DNA of 35,552 nucleotides from Anaerolineales bacterium HSG25 (GCA_030377865.1 JAUCGA010000056.1:1-35552); one strand, 5' to 3'; positions 16,237 through 25,996 are shown, counted from the stretch's first letter. Notes: generated by a model from the sequence alone, not told the origin. Numbers and translations are program-made.

Positions 16237-19200
16237 TTACTCCGTCGGTGGTGGCTCCATTGGCACACCTTCCCCATCCTCTGGAATCGGCTCAGGGGTG
16301 AAGGTGGCCGTATTTTCAGCCGGAGGCGGTTCGATAGCGATAGGCGTGTCCGTGGGCGTTAACTCCGGTTCGAGCGTGGCTGTAGCCTCTTCGGGGGGGA
16401 TAGTCGCTGTCGGCTCCTCGATGGGTGGCGTATCGATTGGGAGTGACGCGGGTGTAATGGTTGGGAGTGGCGCGGGCGTATTCGTCAACGTTGGCGACGG
16501 AATAGGACTGTCGGTGCTAGTCGGAATTGGCGTGTCGGTCGCAATCGGAATCGGCGTGCTGGTCGCAATCGGAATCGGCGTGCTGGTCGCAATCGGAATT
16601 GGCGTGCTGGTCGGGGCGGTGGTCGGCGTATCCATAGGAATCGGGGTAAAGGTCGGCGGTAACGGCACCTCGGTCGGTGTTTCAGTCGGCAATGGAGTCG
16701 GGGTCACCGTCGGCGTATCGGTCGGCGGAACAACAATCGGCGCTTCCGTCGGGGTTGGCGTAATCGTCGGCAAGGGATTATTGACCAACACTCGGATTTG
16801 CGTCTCCTGCACCACGCCGGAGCGATTGACCACCGCTAGTTGGATGGTATACGGCCCGTTATCGACCTCGGTGCTGTCGAAACTGGCTAAGGCTCCGCCG
16901 GTGACAGGTTGGGTGGCTGGCCCATAAATCGGCATAAACGATTGCGGATTGGTGCCGACTCCCAATTCGATTTGATAATGAGAGAAGTTGGCCGCGGTGG
17001 CGATGCCTTCTAAAGTAATCACACCCTGAATCGAACTACCCTCTAACGGACTGCTGATTTTGGCTTTGATGTTGGCCGCGGGGCAGTTCTCCTCTGGTGG
17101 CTGAGGGATGCCCCAATTGAGCGCCCACTCCCGACCGTCGGGCGGAAAAACCTGATAATAACGCTCCTCAACATCATTCGGACATGCTTCGCTGGCTAAC
17201 AAACCGCTCGGCCTATCAATCGGTATAAGCTGATGAATGTCATGCGTCGAGTCGAGCGGTGGCTGATTACGGTAGTAAATCTCCGGTCGGGTTTGGGGGC
17301 AGACCTGACTCGGAATCGTACCCGAATCGGCACAAATCTCAAACTGAACGATTTCGGGTGGAGTGTTGAAGTTCTGCACCGCCAAATCAGCATGCGCCTG
17401 CTCCATAAAGTTGTTCCATATCGGGCCAGCACCCGTCACCCCACTGATACCGTACATGGGCGTATTGTCAGAGTTTCCGACCCACACGCCGGTTACAAGA
17501 CGGGGCGTATAACCGATTGTCCAGTTGTCTCGAAAATCGTTGGTCGTGCCGGTTTTAACCGCCGCCGGACGGCTCAATTGGAGCGCGCTGTTCGGGCCAA
17601 ACGTATCTTGGCGAGCCTCATTGTCAGCCAACATGTGGGTCATTAAAAAAGCATGCTGAGGAGACAGAACGGCCTGTGGTTGTGGTTTGGCGGGTTCAAT
17701 GACTCGCCCCAAACTGTCGGTAATCTGTAATATCGCGGTGGAGGGAGCCAACACACCCCCGTTTGCCATAGCCTGATAAGAGCCGGTCATCTCCAGCAAA
17801 GAGACCTCGCCCCCGCCCAACGCCAGCGCCAAACCATAATCAGGCCGAGTTAGGGTCGTGATGCCGAGTCGCCGGGTAAACTGGCGCAACTCCTCAATGC
17901 CGACCTGCTCCAGCGCCTTAACCGCCGGAATATTATAAGAGTTTGCCAAGGCATGCCGCAACAAGACTGGGCCACGAAAATCTTCATCATAGTTACGCGG
18001 TCGATAAACGCCACCCGCACCGTCCGGGTATTCAACCGGCACATCCATAAGCAGAGTGCTGGCCGTCCAATCCAACTGCTCAAACGCGGCCAGATAGACA
18101 TGCGGCTTCATGGTCGAGCCGACCTGCCGTGGGGTGGTACTCAAATTGACCTGCCCCGAAATCGCCTCGTTATTAAAATCGGCGCTACCGACCATAGCCA
18201 GAATCTGCCCCGTCTGCACGTCGAGCGAAATTAGCGCCCCATTGGTGACGTTGTATCCGTTTAGCGCCGCCACCCGCTGACTGACTTGCGTTTCGGCTAT
18301 TTCTTGCAAATACGGGTCGAGCGTGGTCTGCACCCGTAATCCGGCTCGATAGATATACTCGGTTGGCACAATCTGCTCCAACTCTTGCCGCACATAGTTG
18401 ACAAAGTGAGGCGCATCAAGATTAAACTCAACCGGATAAAAATAGAGGTCGGTTTCGTAGGCCACTTGTGCTTCACTGGCGTTGATATAGCCCGATTCGA
18501 CCATCAGCCGTAACACATCAGCCTGACGGTCTTTGGCTCCTTCCAGATTGGTGTATGGGTCATGCACTGCGGGCGACTGCGGCAATCCGGCCAGCATGGA
18601 GGCTTCAGCCAGCGATAAATCAGCCGCCGATTTGTTGAAATAGGTCTGCGAGGCGGCCTCGATACCGTAGGCTAAATTGCCATAATAGATCTGATTTAGG
18701 TAGATTTCGAGAATTTCCTCTTTGCTATACCGCCGACTAACCTCCACGGCCAATACGGCTTCCCGTACTTTACGGGTGTAACTGCGCTCGGTGCGCTCCT
18801 CTGGCAGTAGTACGTTACGAGCCAACTGTTGGGTGATGGTACTACCGCCGGAAACGATGTCCCCCTCGGTCAGGTTGTAGTAGACGGCTCGTATGATGGC
18901 TATCGGGTCGACTCCGACGTTGATGTAAAAGTTCTCGTCTTCGGTGGCGACGGTGGCGTTTCGCAGATGAGGCGAAATCTGGTTCAGGCTGACCCATGTT
19001 CGCCGCCCACCTTGGGGGTCGATAATCTCCCACAGCACATTGTCCTTGCTGTCTAAAATCTTAGTGGTGGCGAACTGTGCCGAGCGAGATTTTAGCTCAT
19101 GCGCGGGTGGCAGTTGTGAAGCGATCCAGAAGTAGCCAATCATGCTGACCGCGAGGCCAAATATCAGCATGAAGATGGTCAAAACGGATAAGGTCGATAA

Positions 19201-19920
19201 GGTGCGGATGGTCGCCTTCCACCAACTTCGTTTGGGTTGTTTGTTGGGCGATTCTTTGGTCTTTTGCCGACTTCGTCCCGATTTAGTAGGGGGAACCGGC
19301 GGACGACGAGGCGGAGTTTGGCGCTGTCCAGCATGAGGTTGACGTGGCGCAGGTCGTTTGGGGGGTGCTGACGGAACCACCTGATTAGGCCGCGTCGGCG
19401 CTCGACGACGACTGCCATCTCTGGTCGGGGCTGGTTGGTTGGGGGGTGTGGTCTGACCTCGAGGTGGCTCTGTCTTGGCCGAGGCAGATGAATCGAAAAA
19501 GGAAAACGGTGGCGCGGTGGCGGTTAAATCGGTCTCGGTGCCGAGTTTTGGCGTATCTTGACGAGACAAACGCCGTCGAGCCACGGCCTCATCATCACTA
19601 ATACGTCGTGCGGGTTCAGCCGGATTCGACCAGTCAGCAAAAAAGACCGGAATCGTGGGCTGGTTTGTTGGGTCAGTTACATGTACTGAAATTGGCAGGG
19701 TCTCGGTCGAGTGCGTTAAATCAAAATAACGGACACTAGGAATGTATAAACCGGGCAAGGCCGGACGAGGTGTCGGTTTGACCGGAGCTTGAGCCGAACG
19801 CATGGTCGGCTCCGAGTTGGGACGTGGTGAGCGAATGGTGCGCTCATCATTATCACCCAAACGAGGATGATGGGGACGGGTATCTGTTTTTTTGCGGTGT
19901 GGTTTGTTTGGATTTGACAT
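16237..19920 (-). CDS. Class A penicillin-binding protein (PBP1A-like) with Thr-Pro tail
   Basis: 1227 residues, bifunctional peptidoglycan synthase. A long basic, Pro-rich cytoplasmic head (1-235) is followed by one TM helix (241-266). The GT51 transglycosylase domain has ATEDENFY with catalytic E327 and GGSTITQQLARN, and the usual FY-H is FYIN here. The transpeptidase domain has active Ser602 (STMK), SYN (661-663) and KTG (789-791). A beta-domain (SSPLEGSSIQGVITLEG...) then leads to a ~180-residue Pro/Thr tail rich in TPTP. The tail includes tandem TPIPIATS repeats and may span or bind the cell wall. It is alone on the minus strand. A perfect 34-bp palindrome lies 18 bases upstream of the ATG. 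Confidence 0.92.
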   Translation of the reverse strand: MSNPNKPHRKKTDTRPHHPRLGDNDERTIRSPRPNSEPTMRSAQAPVKPTPRPALPGLYIPSVRYFDLTHSTETLPISVHVTDPTNQPTIPVFFADWSNPAEPARRISDDEAVARRRLSRQDTPKLGTETDLTATAPPFSFFDSSASAKTEPPRGQTTPPNQPAPTRDGSRRRAPTRPNQVVPSAPPKRPAPRQPHAGQRQTPPRRPPVPPTKSGRSRQKTKESPNKQPKRSWWKATIRTLSTLSVLTIFMLIFGLAVSMIGYFWIASQLPPAHELKSRSAQFATTKILDSKDNVLWEIIDPQGGRRTWVSLNQISPHLRNATVATEDENFYINVGVDPIAIIRAVYYNLTEGDIVSGGSTITQQLARNVLLPEERTERSYTRKVREAVLAVEVSRRYSKEEILEIYLNQIYYGNLAYGIEAASQTYFNKSAADLSLAEASMLAGLPQSPAVHDPYTNLEGAKDRQADVLRLMVESGYINASEAQVAYETDLYFYPVEFNLDAPHFVNYVRQELEQIVPTEYIYRAGLRVQTTLDPYLQEIAETQVSQRVAALNGYNVTNGALISLDVQTGQILAMVGSADFNNEAISGQVNLSTTPRQVGSTMKPHVYLAAFEQLDWTASTLLMDVPVEYPDGAGGVYRPRNYDEDFRGPVLLRHALANSYNIPAVKALEQVGIEELRQFTRRLGITTLTRPDYGLALALGGGEVSLLEMTGSYQAMANGGVLAPSTAILQITDSLGRVIEPAKPQPQAVLSPQHAFLMTHMLADNEARQDTFGPNSALQLSRPAAVKTGTTNDFRDNWTIGYTPRLVTGVWVGNSDNTPMYGISGVTGAGPIWNNFMEQAHADLAVQNFNTPPEIVQFEICADSGTIPSQVCPQTRPEIYYRNQPPLDSTHDIHQLIPIDRPSGLLASEACPNDVEERYYQVFPPDGREWALNWGIPQPPEENCPAANIKAKISSPLEGSSIQGVITLEGIATAANFSHYQIELGVGTNPQSFMPIYGPATQPVTGGALASFDSTEVDNGPYTIQLAVVNRSGVVQETQIRVLVNNPLPTITPTPTEAPIVVPPTDTPTVTPTPLPTETPTEVPLPPTFTPIPMDTPTTAPTSTPIPIATSTPIPIATSTPIPIATDTPIPTSTDSPIPSPTLTNTPAPLPTITPASLPIDTPPIEEPTATIPPEEATATLEPELTPTDTPIAIEPPPAENTATFTPEPIPEDGEGVPMEPPPTE
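16521..16614 (-). repeat. 24-nt tandem repeats in the PBP tail
   Basis: About four units of GGCGTGCTGGTCGCAATCGG-type sequence each encode an eight-residue TPIPIATS unit. This is a coding minisatellite whose copy number could vary between strains. Confidence 0.7.
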
Positions 19921-19937
19921 GGCTAGATTCTTACTCC

Positions 19938-19971
19938 AGAGCTGTCAGGTTTTTAAAAACCTGACAGCTCT
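19938..19971. promoter_or_regulatory. Perfect 34-bp palindrome upstream of the PBP gene
   Basis: AGAGCTGTCAGGTTTTT and its exact complement with no loop. It lies 18 bases before the PBP start codon (minus strand), between a GGAG-like site and any promoter. It could be an operator, a leader hairpin, or a small repeat. Confidence 0.45.
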
Positions 19972-20120
19972 AGCGATTTATCATACGTTGTTTTATGGAG
20001 AGGATTACTGTTATAACATTATGTCTACTACAATTTTACTCTAATTGTTAGACGATGCCAAGCAGAGAATGGTTCCGAGGTAGAACTATCGGCGATGGTC
20101 ATAGTTTCGGCCACCTACAC

Positions 20121-20214
20121 ATGTCATTCTGAGCGCCGACGCGTAGCTAGTGCGAAGAATCCGCCCTAAAGTAGCAGAATGGGGACTCTTCAACCTTCGG
20201 TTTCAGAGTGACAT
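20121..20214. repeat. Palindromic repeat of the ATGTCATTCTGA type
   Basis: ATGTCATTCTGA is mirrored by TCAGAGTGACAT, with GCGAAGAATCC and a CAACCTTCGG segment between. It is a common class of dispersed repeat in bacterial genomes. It lies in the xpt upstream region. The remaining 19972-20333 shows no gene. Confidence 0.6.
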
Positions 20215-20277
20215 GGCCCAAACGACGACCAAGGCTCGCCTTTCATTGTTCCAACTCTACATAACAATGAGTCACAT

Positions 20278-20306
20278 TTGGTCGAGTTTGGGGGCTGTGG
20301 TAGAAT
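20278..20306 (+). promoter_or_regulatory. Weak promoter candidate for xpt-guaA
   Basis: TTGGTC, 17 bases, then TAGAAT, ending 28 bases before the xpt ATG. The -35 box is poor. No purine riboswitch core (the conserved TATA...GTTTCTACC pattern) is visible upstream. Confidence 0.3.
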
Positions 20307-20333
20307 GTACTTGTCATAATGTAAGGGATATAA

Positions 20334-20918
20334 ATGCAACAACTTAACGAACGGATTCAAAATGAAGGACTAAACTTGGGACGAGGCATCCTTAAAGTGG
20401 ACAGTTTCCTCAACCATCAGGTTGACCCAGCCTTGATGTTAGCGGTGGGTCAAACCTTAGCCCGTCAGTTTGATGATTTGCCGATTACCAAGGTGCTAAC
20501 CGCTGAAATCTCTGGTATTACCCCTGCCGTAATGACCGCTTTAGAGCTAGGCGTGCCCGTTGTGTACGCTCGCAAACAGAAGCCAATCACCATGCCGAAG
20601 CAGGTCTACCGACAGATGGCTCCCTCTCACACCAAAGGCCACAACGTCGAACTGCTGGTCTCTCCAGAGTTTTTGGGCGCTGATGATACCGTGCTGATTA
20701 TTGATGATTTTTTGGCAACGGGCAACACCATCTCCGCCTTAATACAAATCTGCCAACAGGCTCAAGCTACCGTGTTGGGTGTCGGAACGGTGATCGAAAA
20801 GCGGTTTGAAGGTGGCCGAGAACGACTAGAATCGATTGGCCTGCGGGTTCGCTCTGCCGCCATCATTGAAAAAATGACTGCCTCTGAAATAATTCTAGCT
20901 AAGGATAGCTCCTCATGA
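20334..20918 (+). CDS. xpt: Xanthine phosphoribosyltransferase
   Basis: 194 residues. It converts xanthine plus PRPP to XMP (purine salvage). The PRPP-binding motif [13 protein letters not shown] is at about 120-132, with LTAEISGI and VVYARKQKP, which specify Xpt among type I phosphoribosyltransferases. AAGGGA lies before the ATG. It overlaps guaA by 4 bases (ATGA), so xanthine salvage (XMP) and the next step (XMP to GMP) are translated together. Confidence 0.93.
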   Translation: MQQLNERIQNEGLNLGRGILKVDSFLNHQVDPALMLAVGQTLARQFDDLPITKVLTAEISGITPAVMTALELGVPVVYARKQKPITMPKQVYRQMAPSHTKGHNVELLVSPEFLGADDTVLIIDDFLATGNTISALIQICQQAQATVLGVGTVIEKRFEGGRERLESIGLRVRSAAIIEKMTASEIILAKDSSS

Positions 20919-22462
20919 CAACTCCCTCCCGTGAAGCTGTAATTATTCTCGATTTTGGGTCTCAGTACAGCCAACTTATCGCCCGTCGAGTGCGTGAATT
21001 AGAGGTTTATTGTGAGCTAGTCCATTATGATGTTTCAGCTGACGATTTGGCTCATCTGAATGTGCGAGGTTTTATTTTGTCGGGCGGGCCAGCCAGCGTT
21101 TATGCTGACGGCGCACCGCATTTACCCGAATTTATCCTCAACAGTGGTCAACCAATTTTGGGAATCTGTTACGGCATGCAACTGTTGGCCTATCATTTAG
21201 GTGGCAAAGTTGACCCTAGCGACAAGCAGGAGTATGGCTCGGCAGAGATTATCCCCAATGAACAGAGCAATCTGCTGGTTGACAGTCCGCAACAGGTGTG
21301 GATGAGTCACGGCGACCATGTGGCTCAACTCCCCAATGGTTTTGAGCCGTTTGCCCACTCCACCAACTCTCCCTATGCCGTAATTGGTCATGTTGACCGG
21401 AAGATTTACGGTATCCAGTTCCACCCCGAAGTGACTCATACCCCTAACGGTAAAACGATTCTGCACAACTTTTTATACCGAATTTGCGACTGCTCTGGTG
21501 GTTGGACAACCGGCAACTTTATTGAAGAGAGTATCACCCAAATTCGAGAGCAGGTCGGCGAGGGGCAGGTGATTTGTGGCCTGTCTGGTGGTGTTGACTC
21601 CTCGGTGGTAGCGGCTCTACTCCATCGAGCCATCGGCAATCAGTTGACCTGTATCTTCGTCAATAACGGCCTCATGCGAAAAAATGAGCCGGAACAAGTC
21701 GCCCAAACCTTCCGCACCGAAATGGCCGCCAATCTGATTGCTACGGATGCGACCGAAGAGTTCTTGTCAGCCTTAGCCGGAGTAACTGACCCTGAACGGA
21801 AGCGAAAAATCATCGGTGAGAAATTTATTCGCATCTTTGAAGCGGAAGCCCGCAATTTGGGACAGGTCGATTTTTTGGCTCAAGGCACACTTTATCCCGA
21901 TGTTATCGAGAGCGCGGTAGCCGGTAAACAAGGCGCGGCCACAACCATCAAAACCCATCATAATGTGGGCGGTCTGCCCGACGACATGCAGTTCGGCCTG
22001 ATTGAACCGTTGCGCTACCTATTTAAGGACGAGGTACGAGCCGTCGGTGAGGCACTGGGGCTACCACATCGCATGGTTTGGCGACACCCCTTCCCCGGCC
22101 CTGGATTAGCAGTACGCATTTTGGGCGAAATTACATGGGAACGGCTAGAAACCTTACGGGATGCTGACGCGATATTTATGGAAGAGTTATGGAATTCCGA
22201 CTGGTATCATCAGACCTCACAAGCCTTTGCGGTCTTGCTTCCGGTTAAAACGGTCGGGGTTATGGGTGATGGTCGCACCTATGCTGATGTGATTGCCTTA
22301 CGAGCTGTTACGACCGACGATTTTATGACCGCCGATTGGGCCAAACTGCCCACCGATTTATTAGCACTAACCAGCAATCGCATCGTCAACGAGGTAGCTA
22401 AGGTCAATCGAGTCGTTTATGATGTGAGTAGCAAACCCCCCGCCACGATTGAATGGGAATAA
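20915..22462 (+). CDS. guaA: GMP synthase (glutamine-hydrolysing)
   Basis: 515 residues, full length. The glutamine amidotransferase domain has the nucleophile C85 in GICYGMQ and the H170/E172 pair in FHPEVTHT. The ATP-pyrophosphatase P-loop is SGGVDSS (224-230), and a dimerisation domain ends in TIEWE. It amidates XMP to GMP and is the second gene of the xpt-guaA operon. The TAA stop (22460-22462) lies within the left 8-bp target duplication of a MITE. Confidence 0.97.
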   Translation: MTTPSREAVIILDFGSQYSQLIARRVRELEVYCELVHYDVSADDLAHLNVRGFILSGGPASVYADGAPHLPEFILNSGQPILGICYGMQLLAYHLGGKVDPSDKQEYGSAEIIPNEQSNLLVDSPQQVWMSHGDHVAQLPNGFEPFAHSTNSPYAVIGHVDRKIYGIQFHPEVTHTPNGKTILHNFLYRICDCSGGWTTGNFIEESITQIREQVGEGQVICGLSGGVDSSVVAALLHRAIGNQLTCIFVNNGLMRKNEPEQVAQTFRTEMAANLIATDATEEFLSALAGVTDPERKRKIIGEKFIRIFEAEARNLGQVDFLAQGTLYPDVIESAVAGKQGAATTIKTHHNVGGLPDDMQFGLIEPLRYLFKDEVRAVGEALGLPHRMVWRHPFPGPGLAVRILGEITWERLETLRDADAIFMEELWNSDWYHQTSQAFAVLLPVKTVGVMGDGRTYADVIALRAVTTDDFMTADWAKLPTDLLALTSNRIVNEVAKVNRVVYDVSSKPPATIEWE

Positions 22463-22467
22463 AGAAA

Positions 22468-22557
22468 GTAAATATTCAGTGAACTCGCCAGAAAGAGCAT
22501 CAGAAACCCGATTTCTCAAAGAAATCGGGTTTCTAGAGTACTTTACTGAACTTTTAC
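22468..22557 (+). mobile_element. MITE, copy 4, with perfect 8-bp target duplication
   Basis: GTAAATATTCAGTGAA at the left, CTTTACTGAACTTTTAC at the right, and a central 15-bp-arm hairpin with a 3-nt loop (22502-22534). It is flanked by TAAAGAAA at 22460-22467 and 22558-22565, which includes the guaA stop codon. The element may supply the guaA 3' hairpin. Confidence 0.9.
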
Positions 22558-22593
22558 TAAAGAAACTTGTTAAAAAGTCAGGTGTCCACATGA

Positions 22594-22776
22594 GGGTAGC
22601 GGATGTGTATCCGCTACCCATACTAGGCGGGTAGCGCGAAGCCTCCTTGAAGGAGGATATACCTGCCAAATACCCGTTGCGATTACATAATCGCAACGAT
22701 CAGGAATATGTTCCCAATCTGGAGATTGGGAACGAGGGGAACGGGGTGAGCTTGTCGAAATCAACGGCCTTCGACA
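22594..22776. repeat. Array of five different hairpins
   Basis: In order: GGGTAGCGGAT/ATCCGCTACCC (22594-22619), CCTCCTT/AAGGAGG inside a wider stem (22627-22667), CGTTGCGATT/AATCGCAACG (22675-22698), GTTCCCAATCT/AGATTGGGAAC (22710-22733), and TGTCGAA/TTCGACA (22753-22776). None is related to another. The last resembles widespread repeat sequences with a CTTGTCGAAATC motif. No gene is in this spacer. Confidence 0.6.
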
Positions 22777-22822
22777 GGTTCAGGCCACGAATTTTGGATA
22801 GATACGTAGTAAGGAGCAAAAA

Positions 22823-25309
22823 ATGACTGCTGAAATAACGACCCTTGTCGGTCAACTAAAAATTATGAACGGAACTTGGCAAAGCAACGCCCTCAACCAA
22901 GTGGCCGTGCGTGAACCCAAAGCAACAGATAGCCTTGGGCGTGGTAAGGGTGACTTGTTCGTGTTGACTGACGTACTTGGCTCGGCAGAAGACTATCATC
23001 ATCTGGAGCAACGGTTAGCCGAAATCGTGCGTGATGTCTACTATCTGGCTCGTGGCTCGGTAACGGCTAGTCTGCGGCGAGCGATTCAGGCGGCCTGTGA
23101 CCATCTCTATCAACATAACGCCCAAATCGAGGTGGATGACCGCGTCGTTGGTGGCATCGTCGCTTTGGCAGTTTGTCAGGAAAATGTATTTGTGGTCCAA
23201 GTTGGCCCGACAGCGATTTATACTATCTCTGGTGATTATGTAAAACGGTATCCAACTAACTCCATTTGGCTCGACGACCGCACCACCTCCGAAAAAGATG
23301 AGTTGGCTTTGGGAATCACCTCCTTTATCGAGCCAAACATCTATCATGTTGAAGTGAATCCACAAGACGTGCTGGTTCTGGCCGATAGCGACCTAGTTAA
23401 CGAACTGTCTCCGCAAGATGTAGCTGAGGCCGTGACCTTACAGAATATTCGGACAGCCATCAAAAATTTGGGGCAAGCGGCTAACAATAAAGATTGTTCG
23501 GCCTTGGCCTTAACGGTTGTTGAGGATACAAACAGTTCTGGATTTGGTGGGTTGAACATGCCTACCTCAACCCATCTGCATCGTTTGTTACCGACTCGCG
23601 AAGAATCGGATACCGATGCTAATGGTATTCCAACGGCTTTTCCCATATCTGCTACGGCCACAGGGCCTAGTCCGCTTGACCGCTTGACTCCCATGGTTGA
23701 CTGGGTCAAACAGGCATTTAGCCCCGCGCCGACAATTTATACCCCGCAAGCCTACTCAACCGCCGAAACATCTCAGGAGTCATTTGCGCCAGCCTCATCG
23801 CTCGATGTAAGCACCCCACCGTCAATGGATACGGCCACACCACCCGACATGCCAACCTCATCACCCCTAAAAGAGACGGCCTCAGCACCGTATATAACAA
23901 CCAGCGTCATGGCCTCTGCCACGCCGCATCCTTCTTTTGAACCACAACTGCAAGAGACTCCAAGCGGCCTACAGTCGGCCATGCAGGGTTTAACCGGCCT
24001 CTTTTTGATGATGGTGGCAGGTTTTGCGGAGGGTCTCAAATCGTTGTTAGGGGCTGTATCACCCGATGAGAATGAAGACACACCTCGCCAAGCTGGATTA
24101 CAGGCCGCTGAAACCTCAAGTTCACCGCTCGTCTCATGGAAGATGTTGCTCGGTGTGGCAATTGCCATTCCGATAGTGATTATGGCAATTGTAGCGATTA
24201 GTTATCTTCGTACCGAACGTTTACGGGAAGCTGAGTACACGACTCTGGTGACTACCGCTCAAGAAAAAGTGTCTCAAAGTGCTATAGTTGATAGTGGGTC
24301 GGCGATGATGCTCATGGCTGAGGCCGAGAACATGCTGGCTCAAGCCGAGCAGATTAAACTCGGTCAGCCAGAAGTAGCGACCTTGCGACAACAAATCGCC
24401 GCAGAAACCGACACCATCGGCAAAGTACAGCGACTCTACCATCTGCCCCATTTACGCAGTTATACCGATGCCGGAACCAGCCTCAAGTCGATTTTGGTAC
24501 AGGGTGTTGAGCTATATGTGGCCGATACCGGAACCAATCGAGTTTTCCACCATCAGATAGATAGCATGGGAGACGGTCTTTTGTCCGACGATAGCAGTGT
24601 TTTGCTAATGCAACAGGGACAAGTGGTCGATGATATTACCATTAATGGTTTAACTGACATGGTCTGGATGCCCTCTGGGGGCAATCGACAAACGAGTGAC
24701 CTGCTGGTTCTCAGCGGCAGTGGTTTATTAGAATACAACCCCAACTGGGGTGTAACCACATCGGCTTTAGCAGGCATAGAAAAACTGTCACAGGCTGTCG
24801 CCGCCGAAAGTTTCTTCGGTAACTTTTATCTGTTAGATCGACAAGCAAACACGATTCTGCGCTATCTACCTACTGCTGATGGATATGGCGCACTGCCCGA
24901 AAGTTACTTCCCTGCCGACCAACCTATTGACTTGAGTCAAGCGGTTGACTTCTCGATTGACGGAGCGGTTTATGTACTGTTTCAAGATGGTCGAGTCAGC
25001 AAATTTAGAAGCGGTCGCCCCGATGAGTTTGCTTTGACCGGACTAGATAAACCGCTCAAAGCACCGGTCTCTATCTTCACTGCTCCCGATGAGGAAGTGC
25101 AACATATCTACATTGCCGATGCCGGAAATCAGCGGATCGTTCAGCTAAACAAAGATGGCAGTTTTGTACGACAATTTAAGCCTGCCGTCGGAGAGGCGGT
25201 CAGCTTTGCCAACTTACAAGATATTTTCGTGGACGAAATTAGCCAGAGAATCTATATTCTTGACAGCAACAATCTCTATATGGGTGACATGCCCGCTTTG
25301 GCCGAGTAA
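22823..25309 (+). CDS. PP2C-like domain / TM / propeller membrane protein, function unknown
   Basis: 828 residues; AAGGAG lies before the ATG. Residues 1-235 resemble a PPM/PP2C phosphatase fold in outline, with VVGGIVALAVCQENVFVVQVGP where PP2Cs have ...ANVGDSR, and VLVLADSDLV where they have LILASDGL. The metal-binding aspartates are not in place, so it is probably not an active phosphatase. A Pro/Ser/Thr linker (240-430) leads to a TM helix (about 442-465), a helical stretch, then NHL/beta-propeller-like blades (LYVADTGTNRVFHH and IYIADAGNQRIVQL). It may sense intracellular state and bind something outside the cell. Such proteins are seen in Chloroflexi. Confidence 0.65.
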   Translation: MTAEITTLVGQLKIMNGTWQSNALNQVAVREPKATDSLGRGKGDLFVLTDVLGSAEDYHHLEQRLAEIVRDVYYLARGSVTASLRRAIQAACDHLYQHNAQIEVDDRVVGGIVALAVCQENVFVVQVGPTAIYTISGDYVKRYPTNSIWLDDRTTSEKDELALGITSFIEPNIYHVEVNPQDVLVLADSDLVNELSPQDVAEAVTLQNIRTAIKNLGQAANNKDCSALALTVVEDTNSSGFGGLNMPTSTHLHRLLPTREESDTDANGIPTAFPISATATGPSPLDRLTPMVDWVKQAFSPAPTIYTPQAYSTAETSQESFAPASSLDVSTPPSMDTATPPDMPTSSPLKETASAPYITTSVMASATPHPSFEPQLQETPSGLQSAMQGLTGLFLMMVAGFAEGLKSLLGAVSPDENEDTPRQAGLQAAETSSSPLVSWKMLLGVAIAIPIVIMAIVAISYLRTERLREAEYTTLVTTAQEKVSQSAIVDSGSAMMLMAEAENMLAQAEQIKLGQPEVATLRQQIAAETDTIGKVQRLYHLPHLRSYTDAGTSLKSILVQGVELYVADTGTNRVFHHQIDSMGDGLLSDDSSVLLMQQGQVVDDITINGLTDMVWMPSGGNRQTSDLLVLSGSGLLEYNPNWGVTTSALAGIEKLSQAVAAESFFGNFYLLDRQANTILRYLPTADGYGALPESYFPADQPIDLSQAVDFSIDGAVYVLFQDGRVSKFRSGRPDEFALTGLDKPLKAPVSIFTAPDEEVQHIYIADAGNQRIVQLNKDGSFVRQFKPAVGEAVSFANLQDIFVDEISQRIYILDSNNLYMGDMPALAE

Positions 25310-25330
25310 ATTCTCGGTGGTCTATAAAAC

Positions 25331-25367
25331 AAAAGGCTCTTTTCTCAATTGAGAAAAGAGCCTTTTT
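25331..25367 (+). terminator. Rho-independent terminator
   Basis: An 18-bp perfect stem AAAAGGCTCTTTTCTCAA/TTGAGAAAAGAGCCTTTT is followed by T. It lies 21 bases after the end of the PP2C-like gene. Its symmetry makes it bidirectional. Confidence 0.85.
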
Positions 25368-25562
25368 GGTTTCAAACAGAATATGAATATCGTCTTTTAC
25401 CATCCTATTCTAAAACAACTGAAACCAAAAACGGTTGAACAATAATCATCACCGAAAGTGTCAACCGAATTGAATGACTAAAATATGTTCCGTGAGCGGT
25501 CTCGGCAAATTGACAACCACCCGACTTTCGAAGAAGGGTAGTCCTACCTATGCAAAACTGCC

Positions 25563-25637
25563 TTTATTTGTCGGTTTTGATGATAAAAAATTGAATTTCT
25601 TTGGCTTTTTTCTCTTCTTTGCGTTAACGCAAAGAAG
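25563..25637 (+). repeat. Duplicated element upstream of the first octahaem cytochrome
   Basis: A block starting TTTATTTGTCGGTTTTGATG (36 nt) and a perfect 24-bp palindrome CTTCTTTGCGTT/AACGCAAAGAAG, joined by a T-rich linker. The same two parts recur at 32706-32791, upstream of the 12-haem cytochrome gene. It may be a terminator-like hairpin, a shared regulatory site or a small mobile element. Confidence 0.6.
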
Positions 25638-25684
25638 ACTATTGTCTGTTATGGTATAATTGCTAACCTACCCTATATGTCCTA

Positions 25685-25713
25685 TTGACCAAAGAATATT
25701 TACCATTTTAAAT
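25685..25713 (+). promoter_or_regulatory. Promoter candidate and leader hairpin for the first octahaem gene
   Basis: TTGACC, 17 bases and TTAAAT. Downstream, TCGTTGTA/TACAACGA with CCCTT/AAGGG forms a stem-loop at 25830-25864 in the presumed leader. The 25380-25996 spacer (about 600 bases) is otherwise gene-free, and no known riboswitch pattern is recognised. Confidence 0.3.
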
Positions 25714-25996
25714 AGCAATTGTAAAAGTAGTGTTTTTAAGGAGGTGTTGCCTATCAAATAGTATAAATACCGACTATCTAATTAAGTACGGCAGTTTGAG
25801 TATACAAGGTTATTATCTACTAATACAAATCGTTGTAACCCTTTATCTATAAGGGCTACAACGAAAACCAAGTTGTATTGGTAGAATGTGCTAACTTACC
25901 AAAGTGTCGCACCTTAAGTTGATAGTCTTGTTAGCCAAAATTATGCAACAACAACAATGACGTTATTGTAGTAAATATAGTAAATGGAGTAACACC

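Noticed and set aside
16521..16614. CRISPR-like array from regular 24-nt repeats
   Set aside because: The units are in-frame coding repeats without unique spacers, inside an intact PBP gene.
16208..16927. A long plus-strand ORF rich in Gly, Val and Ile opposite the PBP tail
   Set aside because: It is the mirror of the repetitive Thr-Pro coding sequence of the PBP, with no signal, start site or family features.
20215..20333. Purine riboswitch before xpt-guaA
   Set aside because: The conserved core of the guanine/xanthine-type aptamer is absent in the short leader.
25736..25762. A strong AAGGAGG followed by GTG TTG CCT ATC AAA TAG upstream of the first octahaem gene
   Set aside because: The ORF would be only five codons and the GTG abuts the ribosome-binding site. 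It may be chance, though a leader peptide cannot be excluded.
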